Positions 13,301-27,816 of a stretch of DNA of 64,000 nt are shown in pieces. The first letter of the stretch is position 1. The number at the start of each line of letters is the position of its first letter. The stretch covers positions 145,721,574-145,785,573 of the forward strand of contig CM068369.1 in NCBI GenBank assembly GCA_034769895.1, given 5' to 3'. Made by a program: the position numbers and the translations under genes. Below the pieces are notes generated by a model. It saw nothing but the letters and a program-made list of their open reading frames with translations. It was not told the origin of the DNA and ran no database searches. Origin of the DNA: Magicicada septendecula (Eukaryota; Arthropoda; Insecta; Hemiptera; Cicadidae).

Positions 13301-16300
13301 AAAGAACACTTACTGATCAAATTTCTGATTTCAGAAACATAAAAATACAAATTGTTCGGTGAATAGTGTGTTTTGATGAGAGTTTGGTTCTTCATTATTA
13401 GCCACAAACCAATTAACAGAGCATGGAGTGGAAGTATCTCAGTTCTCCAGCCCAGAAAAAATTCTAGACTCAACTATCAGAAGAAAGGAGGTTAATAATT
13501 TTTTTTGAATGCTAATGATCCAATTTCTGTAAATTCTGGAACAACTGCATTCTGTAGTTTACACTATTAAGATAAACTTGAAAATAAAATGAACCCTGAA
13601 ACACTGAAAAAAGGTGTGGTTTGTAGACAAAAAATTCAGGATAAGAAATTTCATCTGTCACATGCACAATCAACAATTGAAACCAGTCAAAAATTAGGTT
13701 AGAGGTTCTGCTACCTCTACCTTACAGCCAAGAGCTCATCAAACGGACTTAATTTTGTTTGGCCACTTCAAGTTCAATGTCTATGTTGCAGCTGGAATGA
13801 CACAAGCTAATGCAGTGACACAAGAGTGTATAATTATAGCAAAGCATTGTATTGGAAAATATGTAATTCATAAAACTACTGAATAAGTCATATTAAAACA
13901 ATAGGCATTTGTCTCTTTACTTGTTGCATCACCCTCATAATTATGCATTTGAATTTTTAAAGCCGGGCATTCTTTTATGGTGACCCAGTTTTTTCTACCA
14001 TGATTTTCTAGCTTTATTCTAAAACTTACAATTGAGTTCTGTGTATACCAGTTATAGACAATGCTGTAATCCACATGTTAAATTACTTATAGACGTAGGG
14101 CTACCTAAAGAAATTACATTACAGGCCTATTAAAATACTATTTTTGCACAAATTCATAACACTCTGCTGTCTTCTAACAGGCAATGCGTTACATCACAGC
14201 TGCATGGCACACAGTATGGCAACTTGCTGTACGCAAGTGCTTTCACAAACCGGATTCGGAAATAGCGGAGCCTATAATAATGATGACAGTTGTGATGTTC
14301 CCACTGATAATGAAAAATGGGGCAAATAATGTCATGTATCATTTGACAATATGTCAACACTGACAAAAATGTTGTTACTATGGAAGCCATAACCATACTG
14401 GAGATTCCTGACAGCATTCAGCAGGAAATGGACGAAGAAGATGACGATGATGGCAAAGAACCAAAGCAGACCCCATGTGCTTTAAGAACGTCATTAATGT
14501 CCTAGAGACAATTTGTAGTGCTCTGTAATGTATAAGACGAAATTTTGATGGAGTTGTCAACATTTGAAGGCATATTTATTCTGTAGCCTTGGAAAAGAAA
14601 AAAAAAGTGGAAGATTTTGGGGAGAAATGATTAATTATATCTGTGTAGTTTTTCTCTACATGTATGTTGTGTTTTATAAGTTTATACTGTATTATTGAAA
14701 ATTGTAAGTCGTATATAATTTATATTCAGTACTACACCATTTAATTATACTATTTGTGTTATATTTCACTTACGTTTTTTCTTATAAGTCCCCTGTTAAA
14801 CACTTAAATGAAGTTTTACTGTGTTACTTTATATGTATGTATTTTTATTTGCATAAAGAGATCTCACAGGTGTTTAAGATTGGTAATGAAAACTGTGTCA
14901 AAGGGGACATGATGGTTCCAGTGTCATCCAGAGAAGAATGAAATTACAGTTTGAGAACCACTGCTCTATAACAGATACTTTTACAATTAGTAAATATTTT
15001 CTGGGAACATGATTTATTGGTGACATTACACAGTGGGCGGGAGCGAACTTTTTCAATGCACACAAACTTGTGGAGAGAATATTACAGCTCCTGAACCTAT
15101 CGACAACAAACTGCCACATGCTCTCTGCCAATTGAGTATTCATCTTCAATTGTATCAGTTGGCCTGATGTTGTACACACACTGTTGTAAAATTAGTGGCA
15201 ATGTTAATGGACATCTTTAAGAACAATGTGTGTGTGTGTGTGTGTGTGTGAATTTTTGGAACTTGGTAAAAGCTTTGTTACTCTATTTCAGGTTTTTTTT
15301 TACCATTTGCAGTGGAAAACAGTTCTTGACAGATTTTCTGTTGTTGATTATTAATCAACAAACGACATAACTTTTGCAGTGATGCAATAATCTGAAGCCT
15401 AGATCTGATCCACAGTATGAACTCTCTTGAAATGACCTTGGATCTCCCTTAACTGACGTGCTTACCTCTTTAAAACATTTAATTAATCAGTAGCGACTAT
15501 ATTTGGCTCATACAATTGTAACGGGACATTTAGGCCTACCCGGGGTAATTTTGGGAAACACAAAGTATGAATAATAATAAACAAATTTTATTCATGAATA
15601 TAACGGCATAGGAAGCAAGCAAGTGGAATAGTGTCAAGGTCAACATTCTGACACGAAAAAACAGTTATATGTTACCAAACGAACTTTGACCGATGAAGTC
15701 ACCAGTCACGCCACATTATATAAGTGCCAAGCCTTTAAATACGTCACTTGGAATGCAAGGCGTAGTTAACTTCGCCTCAGAAATTGGCTCGTCATATTAA
15801 TAAGAACAATGAGATGTGATCACATGACTCCCCACCATCTCAGGACTCGACGCAGTATAATTCGCCCCAGTTGAAATTACACCTTATAACCGGCCGGTTG
15901 CGAATAAAAGTTCCGGAACGAAAATGCGGGACCGCATAAATAATGTAACTATACAGTAACGTAAAAATGTAAACATGAAGAAATCAGTTGTAAAGATAGT
16001 TTAAATGAACTAACAGTTTCAGAGTAAACCGTGAAAAAGTGAAAGTACAAGAAAATGTGCGGAGTGATGCAAACTACGCCAGGATGTGGAACTCTTTCGG
16101 ACATATAATCAGCTAAGTAGCATTGGGGGGAGTAAAACAAAATTAACTAGGGTTGACAAATTTAATATCATTCTTTTGATTCTATCATTAAACTGAGATC
16201 TCTAAGGGCATGGGGTACGAGAATGTGTGTGTGTGTGTGTGTGTGTGATGAGTGAAAATTATGTTAGACAAATAAGCGCTGGTTTGAAATAGTTAAATTG

Positions 16301-19300
16301 AAGTTTATATCTCAATATTTGTTTGTTAACCAACATAATGTAGTATTATTAAAGCACATGTATCAGGGAAAGAGAAAAAATATTTGTGTCTGTTATGAGG
16401 GCAATTAAACGTAATGTAGTGCTTTGGAACAAATGAAATTAATTTGATTTCTGATGTCGTCATTAATTAATAAAGTATGACAATGTTAAACTAAAACTGG
16501 GCTAGATTCTTTATTTATTTCAAAACAACCATCTTGTCTTCAGCTCGTCTAACGATAACTTGGACCCGGTAAGTAAAAAGTTTAAGTTGGTAGCAGACAA
16601 CATGGCGGCTACCAGAGCCAAAAGTGTAGAGTTGTAAACAGAGTTCATTAATAAATTTATAAATATATAAATAAACATCCTCCCCAAATGCTTTGTTAAT
16701 CAGCTGAAATGTTTTTCTAAAGTTTTACCAGTTTGCAATAAATGTTTATTTGTAAAACATTGTTTTATTTGTTTGCAAGACCCTGTTTTCCAGGAGCTTT
16801 GGCTCTCACTATTTTAAAAGTAGGGGAACAGTTTTGGACCTGCTTATCCCATTGATATAGCACAAATAATAATGTTTACAGAGGAACGAGGCAACTGACA
16901 GTCTGTTGTGCAACTTGGTTCTAGCCATAGCATGGGAATGCGATACCATTCAAAAAGTTGGTGAATTTATTATTTGTCGAATACAACTTATATAACAAAT
17001 TCTTTATGTCTATTGCTATACACTTTACATTGACCAATTAAGTGAATATTTTATTAAACGTTTGCTTAATATCATTTCTTCTATTTTTTGTAAAGATGCC
17101 AATGATGACCATAAAACAATTACTGTAAACTTTTAATTAATTAATTTTTCAGAAAATATATAATAAACATCATCTGCATTTGATATTATCAGGTTAACTA
17201 CTGACCACATCCTCTTTAACTTCTATCATCACATAACATTTATATAATTAAAAATCCTCACAAAAATGTGTTTAGAACTTACTGTTAATAAACAGGAAAT
17301 TCTAAACAAATTATTGAGGAAAATATTTTGTCAAGACATGAAATATGATCTGTATCAGAAAATTTTGGTTACAGTACACTTTAACAAATTATTTGGTTTT
17401 TATCACTCCGGTTGACACCAGCTTGACCTCCATATTAATGCAGAAAGCTGGATGATAATGTTATGAATACATAATTAGGGATGGGTCAATCCCACACTTT
17501 AAAATGTCATAAATAATATATAAAAGTACACTGTAACAGCTGGAGAACCAAATGAAAATTGTAAATACCAATGAAAAATTACCCAACATTTTGTTCATAA
17601 TACTATAAGAAATACTTACTATAATCATAACTGTTCTAATTTTTAAATTTGTAAAAAAGATTTAGAAAAATATTAGTATTTTACACAGATTGGTTAAGTT
17701 TAGACTTAGCAACAGAACTGGACCAATACCCATACAACCACTCTCATTTTCAGAATGTGAACTCTTTCAGGAAGAGTATAACAACCAACTTTTGAATATA
17801 GTTTCTATTATACTAATCTCCTTAGTGTATATAATGAAGCTGAATATCATTATAACAATTACTAAATATAATACATGGTGAACACACCATTCAATAAAAG
17901 TAATATACACTTAATAGACAGTAAGGTTTATTTTACAAGGGGTGGCTGATAAGGAATGCACAGTTGCATATAACGAGAAAACAAAACAATGTACAGTACG
18001 ACACATGGTGCCATCTTGTAGCGACATTATTGTATTACAAACATTAAATTCTTGACCAACTCCTTCTCATTTCCTGTCAGTTGCCATTCTTATGGAGTCA
18101 AGTACACCAGCTATGTCAACGGATCTAAAACAACGTGCAGTGATTGAATTTTTAAACAGCTGAAAAGTGAACGTTTCAAACATTCATCGTTGTCTAAAAG
18201 GTGTTGTTGTTGAAGGTGTTTATGGTGATGAAACTGTTGATCTAAGTACCATGAGTACGTGGGAAATAAAATTTCGTGCATCGGAAGCTGGTAAAGCGAA
18301 TATTGAGGATGAACCTCGCAGTGGTCAACCAGTTTCTGTGACTGATGAGAAGCGCCAAATGGAGTTGAATGAATTGATTAAAAATGTCCGTCACATCACA
18401 CAACAACACAACGCCACCTGGATAGGCATATCGTAAGAACGAGTAGGATACATTATTGCAGAACTGGGCTACCATAAAATCTATTCATGGTGGGTGCCAC
18501 CGAGGCTCTTGTGAACTTGAAATTTGAACCCATTCCACACCCTCCATACCCATCAGACTTGGCGCCCTGCGATTTTCTCTTTTTTCTGCTTTTAAAGAGG
18601 GATATTAAGGGTATTCATTTCACCACAGATGATGAACTGAAAGACGCAGTGAGGTCGAGGATCAAGGAAAGATCACCGGCATTCTTCATTGATGTGATGA
18701 GACAACTGGTTCACCACTGGAAGAAATGTGTAGCTGTAAATGGTGACCACGTGGAAAAATAAAATGTCAGATGGCTTTCTTTATAGAGAAATATACAGCA
18801 AAATGTTTCTTACTGTCTTATTGTGTTTGACCTTTCTGTCCAGTTTATGTTTGATTTGTTGCTGAAACCAAGTTTACCTTAATGATGCTGGGTCAACACC
18901 AAACAGATGTCTCCCAGAGCTGATACATTCAGCAACAAGCAAGAATGTTAGCTACCAGCTCATTCTACGAGGAATATCCAAAAAGTAAGTTTCCCTTATC
19001 AAGGAAAAATAAAAAAAATAATTTAAAAAGTGCAAAAAATATTTATGTACCTTTGTACATAAGTACTTATTTTTCTATATAATTTCCATCCCTTTCCAAG
19101 CATTTCTGGTACCTAGGTAACAGTTTTGTTATTTCAGCTTCATACCAATCTGCCGCCAAATTCTGAAACCAGTTATCCACCTCCTTTATCACTTCGCCGT
19201 CATTGGCAAAGCACCAACCACCTAGATGATGTCTGAGCTCCGAAAACAGATGGAAGTCATTTGGAGCAAGGGTCTGGAGTATGGAGGATGCTCAAAAAAC

Positions 19301-22300
19301 TCCCATTGGAAGCTGGAGAGAAGCTAGCCTGTTGCACGAGCAGCATGTGGTCGGGCGTTGTTGTGAAGGAGCAAAACTATGCGTGACAAAAGCCCCTCCC
19401 ATTTTTTCTGAATAGCGCGACGAAGTCTGGTCAGCACGTCACGGTACCGCGCTGCAACAGTGTTGTTTATTGTCGTTCCACGTGGGAGATAATCAATTGG
19501 CAATACTCCACGGCAGTCCCAAAAAACTGTGGCCATCACCTTTCCTGCCGACTCAATCACTTTGGCTTTTTGGGGAGCTTTCTCTCCTTTTTTTTTTTTT
19601 GCCACACCACACTCTGGTGCTTGCTTTCGGGAGTTGAATGGTGAATCCATGTTTCGTAACCAATAGTGACTATTCTTGTAAACAGGGCTTCATCCTCATC
19701 TTTAAACAACAGCAAGAAAGATTGTGCAGCTGTTAAGCAACGTTGCTTATGGGCGTCAGACAATAAGCGCGGCACCCATCTTGCACATAGTTTTGAAAGT
19801 TGAAGATCTTCAACTAATATGTTGTGAAGAGAGGATCAGCTAATTTCAATATTTGTTGGCAGTAGAGTCATGATTTCGTCGAGCGTGAGCCGTTTGTCAG
19901 AGTCGACGACGTCATGCACAGCAGCAATGGGGTCGGCTTGGCGCGAAGTTGCTGGTCAGCCGCTGCACTCACCATCATGAACATTTTCTCTGCCTTCAAT
20001 AAACACTCTTCGCCAATGACATCTTCACCATAAACACTACATAACTGATGATGAATTTCCATGGCCGATTCATTTTTTTCAGTCAAAAAATGAATAACAC
20101 CATGTATTTCACAACTGGCGGCAAAACGAAGTGGAGTCTCCATGGCGTTCGGCTCACTACTGACGCTTGAGCAGTTCACTGCCACCAGTCTAGCTGTGAG
20201 CGCTGCCACTGCACCGAAACTAAACTTCCCTGTGCACGGGAACTGCCTGATTCGCTCATACTTGGATATAAAAATTAGGGAAACCCTTTTTTTGGATACC
20301 CCTCGTAACTAGTCAGTAGGGCTAAAAAATAACATACTAGGGGGCTCACTCAAGTTGTTAACAGTAAAAATAAGGTTATCTTAATTTTCTACAGTATCCG
20401 ACAGAATGTTTAATAATACAATGCATATTTTTGTACTGTTAATAAAAATGTTGTAAGAACCACTGTAGAACTATGAAGTGTGATATGTTTATTGAATAAA
20501 TGACCATTCTGACAAAACAATTCTTAACACTTTATTTCTTATAAGATTTCAGCTCAGTTTTTAAATTTTAATTATTCTCCATCTTGTTAAACTATTTTTG
20601 TTGTTACTTTTTGTCTCATAATTCTTGTAAGGATGATTAATCTAATTAACCCTACTGTTATGATTTTTAAGTTTCAAAGGACATACTATTAATAATTTAT
20701 TACTTCAAACATTTTACCATTTAATTTTTCAATCTACCGGTATACGTAAGTCAATGGAAATATAAATTGAACATTAAGAACGTTATGTGTATATTTGAGA
20801 AAAGTCAACCTATTAACATTTTCAAAATATTTAAATTTTACTCTTCTGGACCTATATCAATAACACAGAACAGCAACCAAGAGTATCAATCAGAATGTAA
20901 AATTAAAATTGTGAAATCAAAACCAACTACTATTATATTCTGCAAAACTTCTTCTGTTTGAATTGCACGTGCCTGTGGGAAACACAAAGATCAATGAAGT
21001 AAGTTTGGTTTCTCCAACCTAATCTTTAAAGCATAGCTATATAGAGAAAGCATAGCTGGTTACATAAGAAACAATGAACAGATGAACTCCCAAAACCAGG
21101 AGGAGTTTTCTCAATAGAAAGTTTGCAAGGGAAAACTGATGATTATCAACGAACGCCGGGACTGTGACGTTATGTGGTGTAACTGAAGGGACACACAGAT
21201 AGCCAAGGAGATATTTATAATACTGGAGCAACACTTGAAAACTTACAGAGAAAAAACTCAACTAGTAATTAAATATGAAACACACCTACTGAGTAATTAA
21301 CTGAAGAGCCTCCTCACCACACTTTGAAATCTAAACAATAATATTTTGCGCACATGCACAAACTAATTTATTTCATGATTCAAGCATTTAAAAATAAAAT
21401 ACTGTGATATCGCAGTACTCTAGCAACTGGGAACACTTCAAGCGTCTGCTGCTACAGTCTTCTCGTTTCATAAGTCACAGAATAGAGCTTTTCTGTAACG
21501 AAGTAAAGAAACATTTTTTCAATATACTCTGAACTGATGAGAACACTGTCAATCCTTTTAACGAAGGAATTATTACAAAAAGTAGGCGCCTACAAGAAAA
21601 TCAGAAAAATAATGCTCAAGACATAATTTTTGTAACATTAATGTAGTATAAGTGTTCAGTTAACACTGAAGAGTACGAAAATGCACTTCTGATATGAATA
21701 AAATAAATCAATATTCAGTTGACCCATCCCTACTTAAATGACTGGCGAAGCTTTACAAACTGTTTATTTAAACCCTTACCAGTAATATTTAGGTAATCCC
21801 CAATACCACTGTTGACTGTCAAAAAATACAACATATAGTGAATAAGACAGTAAAATATAATGCACATCTATTCCAAAAATATTATGTATACATTCACATT
21901 ACAAATGTGTTTATAATAAAATAAACTGTAAAACAAAATAACTTTAAAGAAAACAACGTAAAATAAACTGGTGACAATTAATGCTTAAACATTATTCGTG
22001 TGTTGTTGCTTGGCTTTGTAATAAGAACAGGCAAATTTAAAACGGTGCACGCACACACATACATACGATCTAAGAAATTATGTTACCTAATAATGTATTC
22101 AGGAAAACAAAATACTGCTAAACAAAGAATTTCTGATCTTCTGTTACTAACAAATAAACAATTACATCAAAATAGAAAGGATCACACTGTCTTTTAAATT
22201 AAATGCTGTTCAACCTGTCAAGCCTAATTGTAATATTGTTATACAATTTATTTTTTAAGTATTTTAATCGATAAATCAGATAATAATATGAAAACAATTT

Positions 22301-25300
22301 TGATTCATTTACAACACACACAATTGGAACAGTAAGACAGCTTATTAACTGTAAATATTAATACACTGGTTGCATTACATTGCCATATACAACAACTGGA
22401 ATTTAATGTTCAAAGTCCTCAGAGATATAAAGGTAGACTACAGGTATGGAAGAATTATCCTGCAACTCTAAAAGAACCAGAGAGCTCTCATCAGTCGGGA
22501 TGGACTCAAAGCACATACATCGAAAGGTGTTAGGAAAAGTTGTAGATTATACCCACTACTATTCAACTTGTACACAGAGTACGCAATGAAGGAGTTCTTG
22601 TAAATCAGCAACAATGGAATAGTAATTAATGGTGTACGTTATAAAACCATCTGTTTTGCATATGACAATGAACTTTCAGGAAACAACAAGGAAGAACTAC
22701 AGAATACACTTTATCAACTGAACATGATCCTAAAAGACAAATGTGACATGATGTTAAATAAAGAAAAAACAAGTAAATATAATCAATTCACTTCCAACTC
22801 GGATAGCCTTAACAGGTTTTCACTTTTAGAAAGCTTCTTCAGAGGCTGCCGTTGGGCGCACTGTCCGTCTTGTTGTTGGTGGCGGTATCTACTTTTGAAA
22901 GATCGATGTTGTGTGTGTGGGGTGTGATATGTTCGAATAATCCGTGTGATTTGAATTGTGTCTGTTCGTTTAGGACGTCGTTTTTATGTGTTTGTATATT
23001 TCCAATTGTTCTAGAGTGTCAAGTTTTCGGCCTTTTGTGTGTACGTGTGGAATGTCCATGCTATTGTCGATGTTTTTGTACGGGTGGTTTGCTTCAATGA
23101 GGTGGTTTGCAAAGGTAGATTCTGTAGTGGAGTGTACTACACGTACACACAAAAGGCCGAAAACTAGACACTCGTAGAACAACTGGAAATATACAAACAC
23201 ACGAAAACACATAAAAACGAGATCCTAAACGAACAGACACAATTCAAATCACACACATTATTCAAACATATCACACCCCACACACACAACATCGATCTTT
23301 CAAAACTCGATACCACCGCCAACAACAAGACGGACAGTGCGCCCAACGGCAGCCTCTGAAGAAGCTTTTTAAAAGAAAAAACCGGTTAAGGCAGTAAGGT
23401 AAAACTTTTACATTTTTACCTACAAAAAACTTTGTATTCCGAGTCGGTAGTGAATTGATTATATTTAGTTAAGTAACGGACACGTCATGGACAACGAGAT
23501 CCAAGAAAAAACAAGTCATAAAATGTTCCAGAACTGGAAAACATCAGGCCGAGTTATTTATGGGTGATAGGCAGATAGTGCAGGTTGAGTCCTTTAACTA
23601 TCTTGGGGAAGCTATGTCACATTAGATGGGAGGTGCACTAGTGATTTAAAAAGCAGAATTGCACAAGGAAGAAGAGCATTTATCAAGAAAAGACCAATCT
23701 CTTCTGGCGCCTGGAAACCAGGAAGAATTTATAACATCATTTGGGCTAGGAAAACTGGACTTTGAGGAAACTGGAGAGAACTTACCTTGAAGTTTTTGAG
23801 CTGTGGAACTGGAGGAAAGTCTTAAGAATATCATGGACAGAGAGTACCTAATGATGAGGTTTCGAAGAGAGTGGGTGAAAAAGGGATGCTGATTTGAACC
23901 ATTGTGGAAAGGAGAAACAGTATGATTGGCCTTACCTGCTACGCCATTAAAACTGGTTCACTGCCCTGATCAAAGGGCACAGTGGGAGGAGAAGGTATGT
24001 GGTGATCAAGAGGCTGTCTATGGAAAGGAAGAAACTGCAAGCCCACCAACCTCTGGGTTGAAGACAGGGAGGGAGGAAGAAGGAGGAGTAGGAGACATAT
24101 ACATTACACATTTATATATACTTACCGTATTTTCTCGCATAATTAACGCACTTTTTTGACGAAAAATACCGGCGAAAATTTTGGGTGCGTAAATTATTCG
24201 AGGATTTCAGATATACCCAAATTTCATTTGAAATTTATTGACATTTAAAAGATACATTAAATATACTGTACTGTATTATACACAAAATCAGTTCAACTCA
24301 TTGAAGTTATCGTCATTTGGCGTAAAATTACGGTTGAGTTTTCTTCTGAACAATCAAATAGAGTACACTAGGCAAGTTGGAGTTAATGATGTTAATAATA
24401 AGATAGAGCAAACTAATAAATAATCAATTTTTTTATATCAAGGAGGGGTATATATAACGATTCATAATATGTCGTCATATTTGAGCATTATATGAAAGGG
24501 ACAGGCTGTGTGCCGTAAGCAAGACAGAGAGCGTATAATATGCAACTATCTCACTCTAACTTCGTCACAGTGAAGCACGCGGTCGGATCAGACGTGAATT
24601 TTACTCAATTCATTTTTGCAGTTCAACCTGCGATAACTTCAAAACCAATAAATATACAGCAATTCTGAAAACTGCATTGTGTTCAGTAATTAAAGCTCTA
24701 TAAGTAGCCAAAATCTCAATTAATATAATTAACAATTACAGAAGATACACAGAAGAACGTGTTTTTTTAGATGTTTCTATTGGTTTAGCATTTGCATTTG
24801 TACACTGTACTCTTTAAAAAGACACGCAAACACAGACTGCGGGTAGCAAGTGGCAGGCAGACGGCAGCCGAGGTTGAGAATAAAGGAATGGGTTTCCGGG
24901 AAAGAGCCACTGACTGAGTCAAGGCCACAGCCCCGCTGGGAATAGACTAGGCGCACAAACAACATTCCAGCTGCAACTTTCACTTTTTCATCCCTAACCA
25001 TTTTGCTAACCAAAATTGAAAAATTACGTAGTTTGGAGATACGTCCGGATATCACAGGTCCGGATGTGACAGGTTGTACTGTATACCCAAATTTCATTTG
25101 AAATTTATTGACATTTAAAAGATACATTAAATATATTATACACAAAATCAGTTCAACTCATTGAAGTTAATCGTCATTTGGCGTAAAATTATGGTTGAGT
25201 TTTCTTCTGAACAATCAAATAGAGTACATTAGGCAAGTTGGACATGTGAGAGATATTATTTAATATTGGAATTATATTGCCAAATACAGTTAGACAACAC

Positions 25301-27771
25301 GTTGATTAGAAAAGACTTTATTCACTAGAACTAACCTTCATAGAATACATACATCCGTTATAACAATAATAATACGCGCATGCGTATTGTACATACATTG
25401 TTTAACCATATTTAAATTGTACATATGATATATTTGACAGGACACACAGTTTCAAGTACGGACACCGGAAAATATTCTTCCCGTCACGAGCTGATAGTAC
25501 GACCTGAAGCAAAATAAATATGAATTAATGAAAGTACTAACGACGTAAGTAATAATGACATACCTGCTAAAAAGGAAGAAAAATAATCTTACCTTTTATA
25601 GGCTACCGAGTTGGTCGTCGCCACTGGAACTGCAGGAAGAATTGGTGCTGCTATCACTGCTCACATCTCTCCATAAGAAGTCATCTTCAGTCCCGTCTAA
25701 CGCATTCGAGATTCCCGTCTTTTTGAAGCTCTTTTCAATCACCTTCGAAGAAATCATGTCCCAAGCGCGCAATATCCACTCACAAAGGAGTTCCACAGGT
25801 GGTTTCCGAATTTTGCCTGTTGGAGTAAGTTCGTGCACATTTTCCGCCATCCAGCACTGATAGAGTTTTCGCACATTGTCCTTGAATGGTTTATTTATTG
25901 AAATGTCCAAGGGTTGAAGTACTGATGTCAGTCCACCAGGAATCACAGCCAAATCGGTTTTCATGGTTTCCAATAATTTTTTAGTGTTTTCTGTCAGATG
26001 GCCGCGAAAACTGTCCAACACGAGAAGAGCCGGGCACCGAAGGAGAGACCCCGCTCTATTTCCCCAAACCGTTCGTATCCAGTCTTCTACGAGTGACGTG
26101 TCCATCCACCCTTTTTCTTGGACACGAACGTGGATCCCACGTGGAAATTTTACTTTCAGCATTGTTTTTCGCTTCAGGACAACGTACGGTGCAAGCTTTC
26201 TGCCATCAGCTGTTACAGCAAGCATTACTGTACACCGTTGTTTTTCACTTCCAGTAGTGCGCACAATAACACTCAATGTTCCTTTCGTATCGATTGTTCG
26301 ACTTTGTGGCATATCGAAACTGATGGGCGTCTGATCTGCGTTTCCTATCTGGGAAAGCAAGTATTTCTTCGCTTTCCGTTTCCTAATCACGAAGCGATGA
26401 AAATCAATGACTTTTTTGGTCGAAATCATTCGGCATTCTTTGACACAAGGATGTTCTTCGAAGAGAGAGTCCATTTCTCTTCATAAATTTAATCACCCAG
26501 CCTCGGCTAACCTTAAAATTCGAGACACTGATCCCATGTGCTGCAGCTATTTCTCGTCCTTTAAAATACAGCATTTCGTAAGAAACGGCATATCCATCAT
26601 TGCGTAACGAAATCACATATTTCAGAAGATGCTCCTCTACTTGCGGAAACTTTCCACTTTTTGGACCGCGAAATGCTTTACGAGACTTGTTGGTTTCTTG
26701 AAGGGCAATTTTCTGTTTTCGCCAGTACCGCACGTTACACTCGGACACAGAATATTTGCGGCCTGCTGCCCTATTCCCGTGTGTTTCGGCGTAAGCGATC
26801 ACCGCAAGTTTATATGACGCAGTATTACTCGAATACTTGCTCATTGTGGATTAATGAACGACTTTGAGATCACAAAACATCCGTGTACCCGAAACACTCA
26901 TAAAATGAGTTTCTACCAGACTGGAATAAATCGTCACTAATCACGTCTTCGCTGATTCACTCACCGGACTGAACACCGCAGTGAGTAATAACAGGAAGTT
27001 GCAAGAGGGTTTGAAATGCTAGGTTGCGCAATAGGAAAGCTACTACTTGACATCTTTATTTCGAAACGCATCCGGAACTGCGTGATGAAATCATCGAGAA
27101 AGTGGGTGCGTCAAATACGCGAATATTTCTTTTTTCCCACTTTGAACCCCCCAGAAATGGGATGCGTAAATTATGCGGGGCCGTTAATTATGCGAGAAAA
27201 TACGGTAGTTCCAATACCTTTCTTTTTTCAGTTTCAATTATGTTTGAATAAATTATGGGCACAATATTAATAATAGCAAGTCCAATCCCTATACTTATAG
27301 TTTCATTCATAATAAAGAAAAAGAAGAGTAAACAGATGTGTACTAATTCTCTCTCTCTCTCTCTCTCTCATATACATACGCACACATGTGGTTTACATAT
27401 ATCAAGTATTAAATAACATGGCACTAATTGAAATTATGTTCTACTTTCTACATGCACCAGTGTTAGAGTTACTGCAGTAGTCTGGTAACATACAGACAAT
27501 TTGAATAGACCTGACTGTGAATACTACAATATGTGGACATTCAGGTCATTTGTATATATAAAAAAGATTCTGAGAAGCTTGCGTGAACCATAATATTAAA
27601 ACGGCAATAGAGGTGACAGAAATGGACATATTATGAAGATCTATTAGGATATCAACAACTGAAATAGTAAGAAATAAAAGTGAGAGTAAAAACTGAATGG
27701 AATGAAAGAACAGGAGTTCAGGAAACAATTTTGTGGATATATGCACACATAATGAATACTTGAACAGACAC

Positions 27772-27816
<45 letters not shown>

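Larger units (their letters stand above)
10962..14963. mobile_element. hAT-type element (~4 kb) with 8 bp target-site duplication
   Basis: The ends are CAGTGATTTTCAACTGTAAT on the left and, inverted, ATTACAGTTTGAGAACCACTG on the right (CAGTGGTTCTCAAACTGTAAT read inward), a classic hAT terminus. The flanking 8-mers CTCTATAG (10954-10961) and CTCTATAA (14964-14971) differ at one base, as expected for a hAT target duplication. No hAT transposase is readable. The interior holds other insertions, so it may be a decayed autonomous copy or a carrier. Confidence 0.65.

Noticed and set aside
22970-23212. Overlapping open frames on both strands that might be a small gene pair
   Set aside because: They arise from the two inverted arms of the Penelope-like fold-back; only the GIY-YIG end frame is meaningful.
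24777-25145. 122-codon minus-strand open frame
   Set aside because: It runs across a repeat copy and a transposon terminus within the pogo-type element and shows no domain.
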